Shown: piece by piece, positions 7,202 to 14,973 of the stretch
Layout of the letters: each line of letters begins with the position of its first letter
How positions within the stretch are numbered: position 1 is the stretch's first letter
Source: a virus
DNA length: 46,080 nt
Virus record (IMG/VR): IMGVR_UViG_3300044632_000108
Location: 1-46,080 of that record
Strand: one strand, 5' to 3'
Program-made: the position numbers and the translations under genes
The notes under the pieces: model-generated
Databases searched by the model: none
Told to the model about the DNA's origin: nothing
The model's input: only the letters and a program-made list of their open reading frames with translations

Positions 7202-8003
7202 TTAGAATCTCCAGGGGTGCAATCTTTATTACACCTTGTCCTGCAGACTCACATGCTTTTCTAATTGGGCATGACTTGCATATCTTAGAGTTGGACCTAT
7301 AGTTCTTGACTGGTAAAGTTTTATTTTCCCATGCCTTTCGAACTGTCCTCATCCAATCAAATGCCTGGTCTACCCACCGACGGTAATGATCGTTTACATC
7401 TACGGGAATCAAAAGAAGTTCATGATTATTTTTGTTTTCATAAATCATAACACCCTTTGGCCGTTTTAAGATTTTCATATAGATAAGTAATTGCATTAGG
7501 TGGCCAGTCTTGGCTTTACCTGCTGCCTTTCTATATTCAAACCCTTCATTCATCATTGTTTTAATTTCACCAATGAGTTCTTCTCCCTGCCAATCAAGCA
7601 TAACATCGCCATATCCAAAGATAGGTGGGTCGTCATGTCTGATCTTAAACTCTGTTGTTGCTTCATTTTCATCATTACGATATACTTTTGCAACTCCAGA
7701 GTTCATCATTGCACTCTGAATTCTTGCATGAGACAATGTTCCAGCAGTCATATTTGCTGCAGCGTATGCATCGGCATTGTCTTCAAATGTTTGTCCATCA
7801 AAAGCAAGGTACCAATATCTGGCACACTCTCCATGACCGTAGGCAATGGTAGAAGGGGCAAAAGTCTTTTTGACTGTATGCTTATCTACTCTGTTAATAG
7901 TATAGCCCTCTCTGATTTTTTCAACAAGGGCAGCAACATCCATCGAGTGGACTGGCTTTTCTTCTGGCTTTATCATAACTGTATGTAGTAAATTTTTTGT
8001 CAT
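7188..8003 (-). CDS. Cas4-like Fe-S PD-(D/E)XK exonuclease
   Basis: The 271-residue protein shows the RecB/Cas4 nuclease core: GYGDVML (D133), then GEELIGEIKT (E146, K148) and a downstream GHLMQLLIYM helix matching the QxxxY motif. One cysteine near the N-terminal part (GECARYW, C60) and three near the C-terminus (KICKSCPIRKAC: C242, C245, C251) are arranged as in Cas4 and AddB nucleases, where they hold a [4Fe-4S] cluster. Such phage enzymes resect DNA ends for RecA-type recombination. No cas1/cas2 or CRISPR repeats are present, so a CRISPR role is not supported. A promoter-like element precedes it. Confidence 0.87.
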   Translation of the reverse strand: MTKNLLHTVMIKPEEKPVHSMDVAALVEKIREGYTINRVDKHTVKKTFAPSTIAYGHGECARYWYLAFDGQTFEDNADAYAAANMTAGTLSHARIQSAMMNSGVAKVYRNDENEATTEFKIRHDDPPIFGYGDVMLDWQGEELIGEIKTMMNEGFEYRKAAGKAKTGHLMQLLIYMKILKRPKGVMIYENKNNHELLLIPVDVNDHYRRWVDQAFDWMRTVRKAWENKTLPVKNYRSNSKICKSCPIRKACESAGQGVIKIAPLEILSETL

Positions 8004-8026
8004 TATATCTCGTTTCTAGTACTATA

Positions 8027-8035
8027 AGTATAGCA
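8027..8035 (-). promoter_or_regulatory. Extended -10 promoter before the Cas4-like gene
   Basis: The minus strand reads TGCTATACT, an extended -10 in the 34-base gap after the 101-residue gene stop. Transcription would start near 8020 with a short leader before ATG 8003. It has the same form (TGn TATAMT, no clear -35) as other candidates in this window. Confidence 0.5.
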
Positions 8036-8037
8036 GA

Positions 8038-8343
8038 TTATCGGATTATATACTTTAGGGCAGATACAAGATTGTTAATTGACTCCGCTGCAGTATAGTA
8101 AAGATTCTTCTTTCCCCTGTCAGATTTGTCAACATTGGCCATCCATGTAGCCTTTAATGACATCTTTGCAGCGATTGCCTGTAAGCGAACTATTTCAACT
8201 GTTGCCACATTAAGTGGTATGTCTGGTTTGATAATGATCTTGGCTATAAAGGTAAGGGCTGTAGTCAACTCCTCATCCTGCATATAGTCTGCTATTTCTG
8301 CCAAACCATTTACCATCTCTATTGTTGTCTGTTGCTGTTCCAT
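8038..8343 (-). CDS. Conserved-looking small helical phage protein, unknown function
   Basis: The 101-residue protein is mostly helical (MVNGLAEIADYMQDEELTTA at the start, KKNLYYTAAESINNLVSALK at the end) with no metal site, signal peptide or membrane segment. It sits between the resolvase-like nuclease and the Cas4-like nuclease and its ATG overlaps the stop of the former by one base, so it is part of the recombination operon. I do not recognise a function; a structural partner of the neighbouring nucleases is possible. Confidence 0.7.
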   Translation of the reverse strand: MEQQQTTIEMVNGLAEIADYMQDEELTTALTFIAKIIIKPDIPLNVATVEIVRLQAIAAKMSLKATWMANVDKSDRGKKNLYYTAAESINNLVSALKYIIR

Positions 8344-8624
8344 TATTCCTCCATCATATCTTCTAGTATGCTCATTTCAATTATAGCAAGTCTGACTTTA
8401 GAGTTACCCTCGCCTATCACGACAACGATGGCTGGGTCTTTGCCATTCTTCATAGCATCGGTGGTAGCCTTTGCCCAAACATCTTTGTTTAAGGTAAAAG
8501 ATTTACCTACCTCTTTAAAGTCTACGACAAAGGTTTTCCAAGAGGCATCACCTTTTTGAGTGTTGCGTCCAGAATTCTTGTGCTGTTTGGCACCAATTCT
8601 TTTACTCTCGCTTTTCTCAGTCAT
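8343..8624 (-). CDS. Small PD-(D/E)XK nuclease, Holliday-junction-resolvase-like
   Basis: The 93-residue protein has the compact layout of archaeal/phage Hjc-type nucleases: a basic N-terminus with KNSGRNTQKGD, an acidic residue at D26, the strand TFVVDFKEV giving D35-x-K37, then KDVWAKATTDAMKNGKDPAI and a final strand VRLAIIEM. In this fold D26, D35 and K37 would bind the metal. It overlaps the preceding zinc protein by 8 bases. The alternative is a very small restriction-like nuclease with another DNA substrate. The catalytic pattern is visible; substrate specificity is inferred from the family. Confidence 0.65.
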   Translation of the reverse strand: MTEKSESKRIGAKQHKNSGRNTQKGDASWKTFVVDFKEVGKSFTLNKDVWAKATTDAMKNGKDPAIVVVIGEGNSKVRLAIIEMSILEDMMEE

Positions 8625-8793
8625 TTTTTTTTACCTTTTTATATCCTTTTTTAAATAACATGACTTCTGACAAATGTTTATCTGAACACATCCAAGAAGC
8701 CATGCCAGTTTCCATATAAACTCTCATTGTTTTTACTTCTTTTTTACAAGTCTTACAAGGAAACTTTCCTTCGTATATGCTGTAGTTAGTCAT
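8617..8793 (-). CDS. 58-residue zinc-binding protein
   Basis: Direct translation from ATG 8793 gives an uninterrupted 58-codon frame. It contains FPCKTCKKEVKTMRV followed by MASWMCSDKHLSE, a CxxC...CxxxH arrangement typical of a small zinc site, and ends in a basic tail (KKGYKKVKKND). It overlaps the recA-like stop by 8 bases and the next nuclease gene by 8 bases, which is the usual packing in this operon. Likely a nucleic-acid- or protein-binding accessory factor of the recombination module. Confidence 0.75.
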   Translation of the reverse strand: MTNYSIYEGKFPCKTCKKEVKTMRVYMETGMASWMCSDKHLSEVMLFKKGYKKVKKND

Positions 8794-9796
8794 TTAACCT
8801 AGACTTAATTGATTCTTGCAAGTCAAGATCCTCTCTTACCCGATTGACAAATGCTTCTTTACCCTGGACTTTTGAACCGTCAGGAAGGATGTACCAAGCA
8901 CCTGTTCTCTCTACAATACCATTTAATTCAGCAGTAGTAACCAGATCACCGATGGTGTCAAGACCAATATCGTCACCTCTAAAATAAAAATCATACTCAC
9001 CAGACTGGAACCCTGGAGAGGTTTTGGAGAACTGGAGTTCCCACTTAATAGTTCTACCAATTTTTTCTTCAATTAATTTATCTCCTACCTTAATCTTTCC
9101 TTTAATCGCTTGATTGTCTGACTCGGAACTAAATAACTTAATGATGCAAGAAGAATAAAACTTAGTAGCCTGACCACCAGAAGGCTGCTGGCTAGTATAC
9201 ATAGCGTTAATATTATTGCGAGACTGACTAATGAGAACAAGAAGAGTAGGCTTAACTTTGTTGTTAGCATAATTAAGCATTTTCCATGCGTTGCTAAAGT
9301 CACGGGATTCTGCTCCAATCTGTTTTGTATTTTCTAACGCTTTCATTTCATCTGTATCTTTTTCAAAATAGATTGCAGGAAGCATTGATGTAATAGAGTC
9401 TACCACGATTAGGTCTACACCAGCATTCATAAGTCCAACGCCAACATCTACCATATCGCTAATGGTTCTTGCTTGCGAGTAGATTAGTTTTTCTGGATCT
9501 ACCCCTAAAGTTCTAGCCCAGTCTTCTGAGTATGACATCTCTGAGTCAATCCAGGCACACAGTTTACCTTCTGCTTGTGCTAGAGCAATCATCTGAAGAC
9601 ACATAGAAGACTTTGCTGACGACTTTGAGCCCCAGATAAGCACTTGTCTTCCGTATGGTAGACCACCACCAAGAGCACGGTTTAAACCAAAACTAGGTGT
9701 AGGCTGATACTCATAGTTGATACCTACACCACTGCCTAATCTTTTTCTTAACTTAGGGTCTAACTGTGCTAATGCTTCTTCTATACTAACTGACAT
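8786..9796 (-). CDS. RecA/UvsX-like recombinase
   Basis: The ATPase forms filaments on single-stranded DNA for strand exchange. From ATG 9796 the length is 336 residues. Motifs: a P-loop GSKSSAKS (about 56-63), the Walker B strand GVDLIVVDSITSM, and an L1/L2-like region with LVLISQSRNN followed by a GGQATKFYSS segment resembling GGxALKFYAS of RecA. The P-loop has Ala where the last Gly of GxxxxGK(S/T) is expected; T4 UvsX also deviates at this position. I prefer ATG 9796 over 9802 because GGAGG is 6-7 nt upstream of the former but abuts the latter. It overlaps the polymerase gene end by 11 bases. Confidence 0.9.
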   Translation of the reverse strand: MSVSIEEALAQLDPKLRKRLGSGVGINYEYQPTPSFGLNRALGGGLPYGRQVLIWGSKSSAKSSMCLQMIALAQAEGKLCAWIDSEMSYSEDWARTLGVDPEKLIYSQARTISDMVDVGVGLMNAGVDLIVVDSITSMLPAIYFEKDTDEMKALENTKQIGAESRDFSNAWKMLNYANNKVKPTLLVLISQSRNNINAMYTSQQPSGGQATKFYSSCIIKLFSSESDNQAIKGKIKVGDKLIEEKIGRTIKWELQFSKTSPGFQSGEYDFYFRGDDIGLDTIGDLVTTAELNGIVERTGAWYILPDGSKVQGKEAFVNRVREDLDLQESIKSRLND

Positions 9797-12700
9797 GTAC
9801 ATCCTCCAATGTTACGGTTCCGTCTTTAGTCTTGCCAAAATCAAACTTGTAATACTTTCCTTCTTCGATATGCATATATGCTTTTGGAAAAGATGTTGGA
9901 AACACTGTAATCGAATGAAGATCTCTCTTTGTGTCTGCCAGTGTAAGTGACGCCATTTTCTTTCCAGCCTTAGTAACTCTTGGCTTAAAGGAAACCACAA
10001 ACATTTCATCATCTTTGAATGGTAACTGTTTGTATCCTAAAAACTTAACAAGAGCATGAGATGACTCTTTTATTTCTTCAGACGGAATGAAAGATACAAT
10101 CCGATTATCATTACAAAGAACCAAATAAGAGCGACCTGTCTCAATAGTTGTATTTTCATCATCAAATATGCCCACAGACCCAGTCTTGTCCAAAATTTCA
10201 ACTCGTGACCATCCTGTTCCTCGTTTAATTGATTTTACCATACCCATAAATATATATGATCCCTTTTCTTCAAAGTCAACAATATCCTGAATAAATGCAT
10301 AGTAGTGAGAAGGTATTGTGATATTAAACTCTGGAAGGTTTAAAAACTCATAAAGATTTTCTTTAATTGCTTTATCATCCCTTGGATTATCTAGAAATGT
10401 TGCAGCACCAATAGCCTTCAGTGCCTGAAGTGCCCTAGAGTTTACTCCATTACCCTTTGTAAAGGTAAACTCTTCAAGTTCTTTGTAAGAACTAAATGGT
10501 CGTGCTGTAATATATCTTTCTGCAATTTTGTCAGATATAAACTTGATAGCAGTGAGCCCAAACCGAATACCCTTACCCTCAATTTTAAAATCGATATCCG
10601 AATCGTTAATGTGAGGTAACTTAACGCTAATGCCCATTCTTTTTGCCTCAATAAGGTATTCAGTTCTTGCATCTTTATCCTTTTCATTCTTTAACACTGA
10701 GTACATGAACTCAAGTGGATAATAATACTTTAACCATGCTGTCCAATAGGATAGGGTTGAGTACGCTACTGCGTGAGACTTATTAAATGAGTACCCTGCG
10801 TGAGCCTCAAAGTCATGCCATAAGTCTAAAGCAGCATGCGGTGTAATATATTTGGATGCTCCCTCTACAAACTTTTCTTTAAACTGATCAAATTCTTTAG
10901 CATCTTTTTTCTTTCCAATGATCTTTCTAACTTTGTCTGCTTCCGACATGGACATACCGCCAAGGTGTACGCATGCTTGCATAACTTGTTCCTGGTAAAG
11001 AATACAGCCATATGTGTCCTCCGTAAATTCTTTTAGTACTTGGTGTGTGTAAGATATATTTTGACGACCATGTTTACGATCAACATAGTCCTTTCCAATG
11101 GTATTCATAGCACCTGGACGAACAAGAGCATTGGATGCTGCAAGTTCGTTTAGGTTTTTAACGCCCATCTTAACAAGAAGGTTTGTGTATGGTGCTGCTT
11201 CACACTGGAACACACCTTTTGTGTATCCGTCTGATAACATCTGATAAACATTTGCATCATCCATCTTGATTTTAAGAAGGTCAATCTTCTTGCCATCTCG
11301 CTCTTTAATTATGTCAATAGTATCTTTAAGAACTGAAAGAGTCTTAAGTCCTAATGCATCAATCTTAATCAAGCCAATCCTTTCGGCTTCTTCCATATCA
11401 ACACCAACCACTGGAATTCTTTCATCAGATCCAGTAGAAGATCTAGTTTCAAGAGGTGCATATCTAAATATTGGCTCCTTGCTTGTTACTACACCTGCTG
11501 CATGTATGCCTGTTCCACGAATACGACCACGAAGTTGTTCTCCGTAAACTTCTACTTCTGGATACTTTTCACGAAACTCGTATGTTGATTTTGATGTACA
11601 ATAATCGTCCCAGGAGTCTACCGTCTTTAATACTTTATTTACATCTGAAAGAGGAATGTTTAATATTCGTGCAACATCTCTGACAATCCCCTTACCAGTA
11701 AATTCAAGGAAGGTAGCAATAGATGCAACATGTCGATACTGTCTAACTAAATAATCTTTTACTTCTTCACGACGAGTATCCTGAATATCTGTATCAATGT
11801 CTGGAAAGTCATTACGCTCTGGGTTAATAAAACGGAAGAACAAAAGTTTGTGCTCAATAGGATCAATGTCCGTAATCTTTAATGCGTAGCAAACTAGAGA
11901 ACCAGCAGATGAGCCACGACCAGGACCAACCATGATCTCTTCCTTCTTGGCCCAGTTAATCATGTTGCTTACAACAAGGAAGTATGGTGCAAACTTTTTG
12001 TCTTTAATAATCTGTAATTCTTCTTCAAGTCTGTCAAGATACTCTTGTTTTTCTGACAATCCTCGTTCAACCAAGCCTTCCATAGCAACCTTCGCAAGTT
12101 CTTTATCAGGGCTCTTGTACTGTACTGGAAGAAGATTGAGACCTTCCTGAATGCCATAGTCTCCTACTGTATCTGCTAATAGGAGTGTGTTTGAGTATAT
12201 GTCTGGTCTATCAATACCCTGCGATTCCATGGCTGCTTTAATCTCTTCATATGAGAGCAGGTGAATATCAAACTTGTTAAATGTAATCTGACGGTCTTCG
12301 CCATAAAGATAGTCAAGTCGTTCCATCATGTCTTTTTTCTTTTTTGATTTTTCATATGTAGCATCTTTTACAAACTTGCCATGTGTATTTAAAAGCAACT
12401 TAAATTCTTGAACTTCTTTTTGTGATGAATCAACATGGTGGCAGTCTGGAGTAACAACAACCTTAATTCCAAATTCGTCTGCTAATTCTATAAGATACTT
12501 ATTTATGTGGGGTTCGTTATGTGGCATTACTTCAATATAGTAGTCATTGCCAAACCGTTCTTTAAACCAAGAGATATATTTCTTAGCAAGAGCAAATTCT
12601 TCTTCTTCTAACGCTTTTACAAGTACACTACTTGGGCAAGCAGATGTTACGATAATTCCTTCTTTGTATTTTTCTAAAATAGTAAAGTCAAATCGTGGCT

Positions 12701-13061
12701 TTTTAAAAAAACCATCTGTCCAAGATAGTTCACTAATCTTGTTGAGGTTTTCTAAACCAATTTGATTCTTGGCTAGAAGGATAATGTGATTGTAGACAAG
12801 ATCTTGTTGACCTTCTCTTTCAGACTTATCTCGTGTATCAGATATGTCTGCACACATGTATCCCTCTAGCCCAAGAATTGGCTTTATGCCCTTTGCTTTT
12901 GCAATACGGTGCAGTTCCCTATGCCCAGATAAAGTACCGTGGTCGGTGATAGCAATTGCTGGCATCCCCAACTCAACTGCACGGTTCACGTATTCTTCTG
13001 GAGTAGCAATCCCATCAAACAAACTAAAATGGGTATGGACATGTAGGCCTACGTAGTTCAT
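9786..13061 (-). CDS. dnaE: DNA polymerase III alpha subunit (class C, DnaE-type)
   Basis: The 1,091-residue replicative polymerase starts with a PHP domain (LHVHTHFS at 6-13, ITDHGTLSGH, and CHHVD near 207). The palm carries GPGRGSSAGS (379-388) and the catalytic PDIDTDIQD (420-428), with the third acidic position expected in the following strand. A helix-hairpin-helix region and an OB-fold-like C-terminus (about 890-1090) follow, with TLADTKRDLHSITVF resembling the DnaE OB end. The length is slightly under bacterial DnaE (about 1,160). Lying with primase, helicase and an SSB-like protein, it suggests the phage brings its own replisome core. No beta clamp or clamp-loader gene is seen in the window, so host factors may be used. 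Confidence 0.95.
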   Translation of the reverse strand: MNYVGLHVHTHFSLFDGIATPEEYVNRAVELGMPAIAITDHGTLSGHRELHRIAKAKGIKPILGLEGYMCADISDTRDKSEREGQQDLVYNHIILLAKNQIGLENLNKISELSWTDGFFKKPRFDFTILEKYKEGIIVTSACPSSVLVKALEEEEFALAKKYISWFKERFGNDYYIEVMPHNEPHINKYLIELADEFGIKVVVTPDCHHVDSSQKEVQEFKLLLNTHGKFVKDATYEKSKKKKDMMERLDYLYGEDRQITFNKFDIHLLSYEEIKAAMESQGIDRPDIYSNTLLLADTVGDYGIQEGLNLLPVQYKSPDKELAKVAMEGLVERGLSEKQEYLDRLEEELQIIKDKKFAPYFLVVSNMINWAKKEEIMVGPGRGSSAGSLVCYALKITDIDPIEHKLLFFRFINPERNDFPDIDTDIQDTRREEVKDYLVRQYRHVASIATFLEFTGKGIVRDVARILNIPLSDVNKVLKTVDSWDDYCTSKSTYEFREKYPEVEVYGEQLRGRIRGTGIHAAGVVTSKEPIFRYAPLETRSSTGSDERIPVVGVDMEEAERIGLIKIDALGLKTLSVLKDTIDIIKERDGKKIDLLKIKMDDANVYQMLSDGYTKGVFQCEAAPYTNLLVKMGVKNLNELAASNALVRPGAMNTIGKDYVDRKHGRQNISYTHQVLKEFTEDTYGCILYQEQVMQACVHLGGMSMSEADKVRKIIGKKKDAKEFDQFKEKFVEGASKYITPHAALDLWHDFEAHAGYSFNKSHAVAYSTLSYWTAWLKYYYPLEFMYSVLKNEKDKDARTEYLIEAKRMGISVKLPHINDSDIDFKIEGKGIRFGLTAIKFISDKIAERYITARPFSSYKELEEFTFTKGNGVNSRALQALKAIGAATFLDNPRDDKAIKENLYEFLNLPEFNITIPSHYYAFIQDIVDFEEKGSYIFMGMVKSIKRGTGWSRVEILDKTGSVGIFDDENTTIETGRSYLVLCNDNRIVSFIPSEEIKESSHALVKFLGYKQLPFKDDEMFVVSFKPRVTKAGKKMASLTLADTKRDLHSITVFPTSFPKAYMHIEEGKYYKFDFGKTKDGTVTLEDVHVS

Positions 13062-13062
13062 C

Positions 13063-13719
13063 TTACCAATCAGCGTTGGTAGATGAAGTTACTGAAGGGC
13101 CATCAAAGCCCAGGTAGAACGCTTCTTGTTCCGCATATGGAATCTTCTTTAGTGCTGACTCCAAAGGATAAGGTTCGATATCTTTCCAATCAAATGGTTC
13201 CTTATCTGGTGCTGATGGAATTAGTGTGTAATTAGTTTCAGTACCCTGACCATTACGCTTTAACTTCCATACTACGTTTGAGATGCTTCCTGTTTCAAGA
13301 GCATACTCACGAATTGTATTAAATGATGATTGCTTGCTGATACCCATTGACCAGATAGCAACATATGGTGCTTCAATGCCATCGTCAACTAGGACGTTGC
13401 AGTAAAAGCGAAGACGGCCACGCCATCCAGCCTTTGGATCTTTACGGTGCATTTCTTCTGCCCAGTCACGGCCTTCTGTTTCCATTGTGTCTACAGCCTT
13501 TCGCTTGTAGTCCTTTGGATTTACATGCTCCTTAACAACAAGTGCTAAGCCACGCTTTTCTGCATAGTTTGCAGAGTCCTCATCAAGTTCTTCAATGAAT
13601 CGGATTTTTACAGACTGACCGTCTGCTAGTTTGAGCCACTTTACTTTTGGCCCTTCGTTTTCATACTTTGGTCTATCGAGCAGGGCATTAATGTTCTTGA
13701 TTCCCTTTACAATGCTCAT
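13063..13719 (-). CDS. Single-stranded DNA-binding protein-like
   Basis: The 218-residue protein lies between primase and polymerase. The N-terminal half contains strand-rich segments (VKWLKLADGQSVKIRFIEEL; WRGRLRFYCNVLVDDG) that fit the OB-fold core of gp32-like ssDNA-binding proteins in phages, and the C-terminus is acidic/polar, ending NADW. There is an AAAGGAGAAAA ribosome site before ATG 13719. Its position and predicted fold support SSB; no single diagnostic motif is present, so this is a context-supported call. Confidence 0.6.
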   Translation of the reverse strand: MSIVKGIKNINALLDRPKYENEGPKVKWLKLADGQSVKIRFIEELDEDSANYAEKRGLALVVKEHVNPKDYKRKAVDTMETEGRDWAEEMHRKDPKAGWRGRLRFYCNVLVDDGIEAPYVAIWSMGISKQSSFNTIREYALETGSISNVVWKLKRNGQGTETNYTLIPSAPDKEPFDWKDIEPYPLESALKKIPYAEQEAFYLGFDGPSVTSSTNADW

Positions 13720-13744
13720 ATTTTTTCTCCTTTGTGTGTTTGTA

Positions 13745-14689
13745 TTAGTTTAGCATAGACTCTATGGTTTTGTCAAACGAAGACCTTAAACTTTTAATTT
13801 CTTCGTCTGGCATATCGCCTATGTCTTTGTATTGTTTATTTAGTTGTATAACGGAAACACGAGATCCAAGTTTTTCAATTATCCTGTTTTTCATGTTTCC
13901 TCCTGCCTCATCATTATCTGCAATAACAAGAATGTTATTGAAATACTTCTGAAGCAATTCTATTTGTTTTCCTGAGACATTGGCCCCAAGCGTTGCGACT
14001 GCAGGTATGTCCAATTGGTCAAGTCTGATTACATCAAACGAAGACTCTACTACATATACTATATCAGATTTCTTTACACGATGCAAGTTGAAAAGAGTTT
14101 TGCTTTTAGGCAGACCTGGAGTATTTTTAAAGTCTTTACCTTCAATGGATCTTCCAACAAAACCAAGGGGTATGCCGTCTGGACTATGCACTGGAACTGT
14201 AACCATATCCTGTTTTTCTGAATACCCTAAAGAAAATTTAACACAAGACTGTTTAGTTAATTTACGATACTGAAAATAATTTTTGGCTCTATCAGATGCA
14301 ACAAGGTTGTTATGAAGTCTTTTTATAATTAGTTCGTCAAATGGCCTGTATTGTTCTTCTTTGATAAGAGCACGATCAATCTCTATAGCAAGATTACTTG
14401 CTTTTTCTTTACTCTTTATAAACCTTGCTGCCTCAAAATATGTTCTGCCAGAGGTATGCATTACTAACTCTATTAAGTCTGCAGACTTTTGACATGAGAA
14501 ACAAAAGAACATTCCATTGGTTTTGTGTACTTCTGCTGCGGGGGTTCTGTGATTATTATGAAATGGACAAAATATTATAAAATCTGCATCTAGTTCTGAC
14601 TCGACTGTTGTGCCTGATCCTGCAAGGACTCTTTTAACTTGCTCGGCTGTATAGGGACTAGGCTGGTTCCGTCTATTCCTGCTATCCAT
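13745..14689 (-). CDS. DnaG-type primase
   Basis: The 314-residue protein has a CHC2-type zinc domain (CPFH at 41-44 and CFSC at 63-66) and a TOPRIM catalytic domain (VVESSFDVIRLDQ with E215; VIADNDEAG with D258 and D260; DIGD near 289-292). It lacks the C-terminal helicase-binding domain of bacterial DnaG, so it is a short phage primase that makes RNA primers for the DnaE-type polymerase. Its ATG has AAGGA at a good distance, yet it lies 100 bases inside the end of the preceding gene in another frame. Confidence 0.9.
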   Translation of the reverse strand: MDSRNRRNQPSPYTAEQVKRVLAGSGTTVESELDADFIIFCPFHNNHRTPAAEVHKTNGMFFCFSCQKSADLIELVMHTSGRTYFEAARFIKSKEKASNLAIEIDRALIKEEQYRPFDELIIKRLHNNLVASDRAKNYFQYRKLTKQSCVKFSLGYSEKQDMVTVPVHSPDGIPLGFVGRSIEGKDFKNTPGLPKSKTLFNLHRVKKSDIVYVVESSFDVIRLDQLDIPAVATLGANVSGKQIELLQKYFNNILVIADNDEAGGNMKNRIIEKLGSRVSVIQLNKQYKDIGDMPDEEIKSLRSSFDKTIESMLN

Positions 14690-14961
14690 TCGCTTTTCCT
14701 TTTCCCTGCGTAAACTCCGTGTACTGATAATTCAAATTCAAAAAAGTCTTTACTATCATTATACCGTAAAGTGAAGTCTGGGTCAATGTCAATTCTTGGA
14801 ACATACCCACTCAACCTCATCTCTGAAACTAATAATCTTACGTATTCTATTTTTAATCTTCCAAGCAAAGCCTCGTCTTGGATTATGCCACTTATATAAA
14901 ACCTTTTAAGTGGCTTGTGATGATAGAAATCTGGAGGGATGTTCTCCTTAGTTTGTGACAT
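14590..14961 (-). CDS. Unknown replication-module protein
   Basis: The 123-residue protein has an alpha/beta pattern (KRFYISGIIQ, then KIEYVRLLVSEMRLSGYVP, then beta strands to DFFEFELSVHGVYAG) and a Gln/Ser-rich end, with no recognisable motif. Its last 100 bases overlap the start of the primase gene in a different frame. A TATAAT lies five bases before its ATG and there is no Shine-Dalgarno, suggesting a leaderless mRNA. Function unknown; its place between helicase and primase hints at a replication accessory role. Confidence 0.65.
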   Translation of the reverse strand: MSQTKENIPPDFYHHKPLKRFYISGIIQDEALLGRLKIEYVRLLVSEMRLSGYVPRIDIDPDFTLRYNDSKDFFEFELSVHGVYAGKRKSEWIAGIDGTSLVPIQPSKLKESLQDQAQQSSQN

Positions 14962-14966
14962 ACCAT

Positions 14967-14972
14967 ATTATA
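14967..14972 (-). promoter_or_regulatory. Candidate -10 element for a leaderless mRNA
   Basis: The minus strand reads TATAATATGGTATG: a perfect TATAAT, then five bases, then the ATG at 14961. It sits just after the helicase stop codon. The usual 6-8 nt from the -10 to the transcription start would place +1 at or next to the start codon. It lacks the upstream TGn seen at other sites, so confidence is moderate. Confidence 0.45.
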
Positions 14973-14973
14973 A

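Noticed and set aside
7188-8003. CRISPR adaptation role for the Cas4-like gene
   Set aside because: No cas1, cas2 or repeat array is present; phage Cas4-like nucleases commonly serve recombination and replication.
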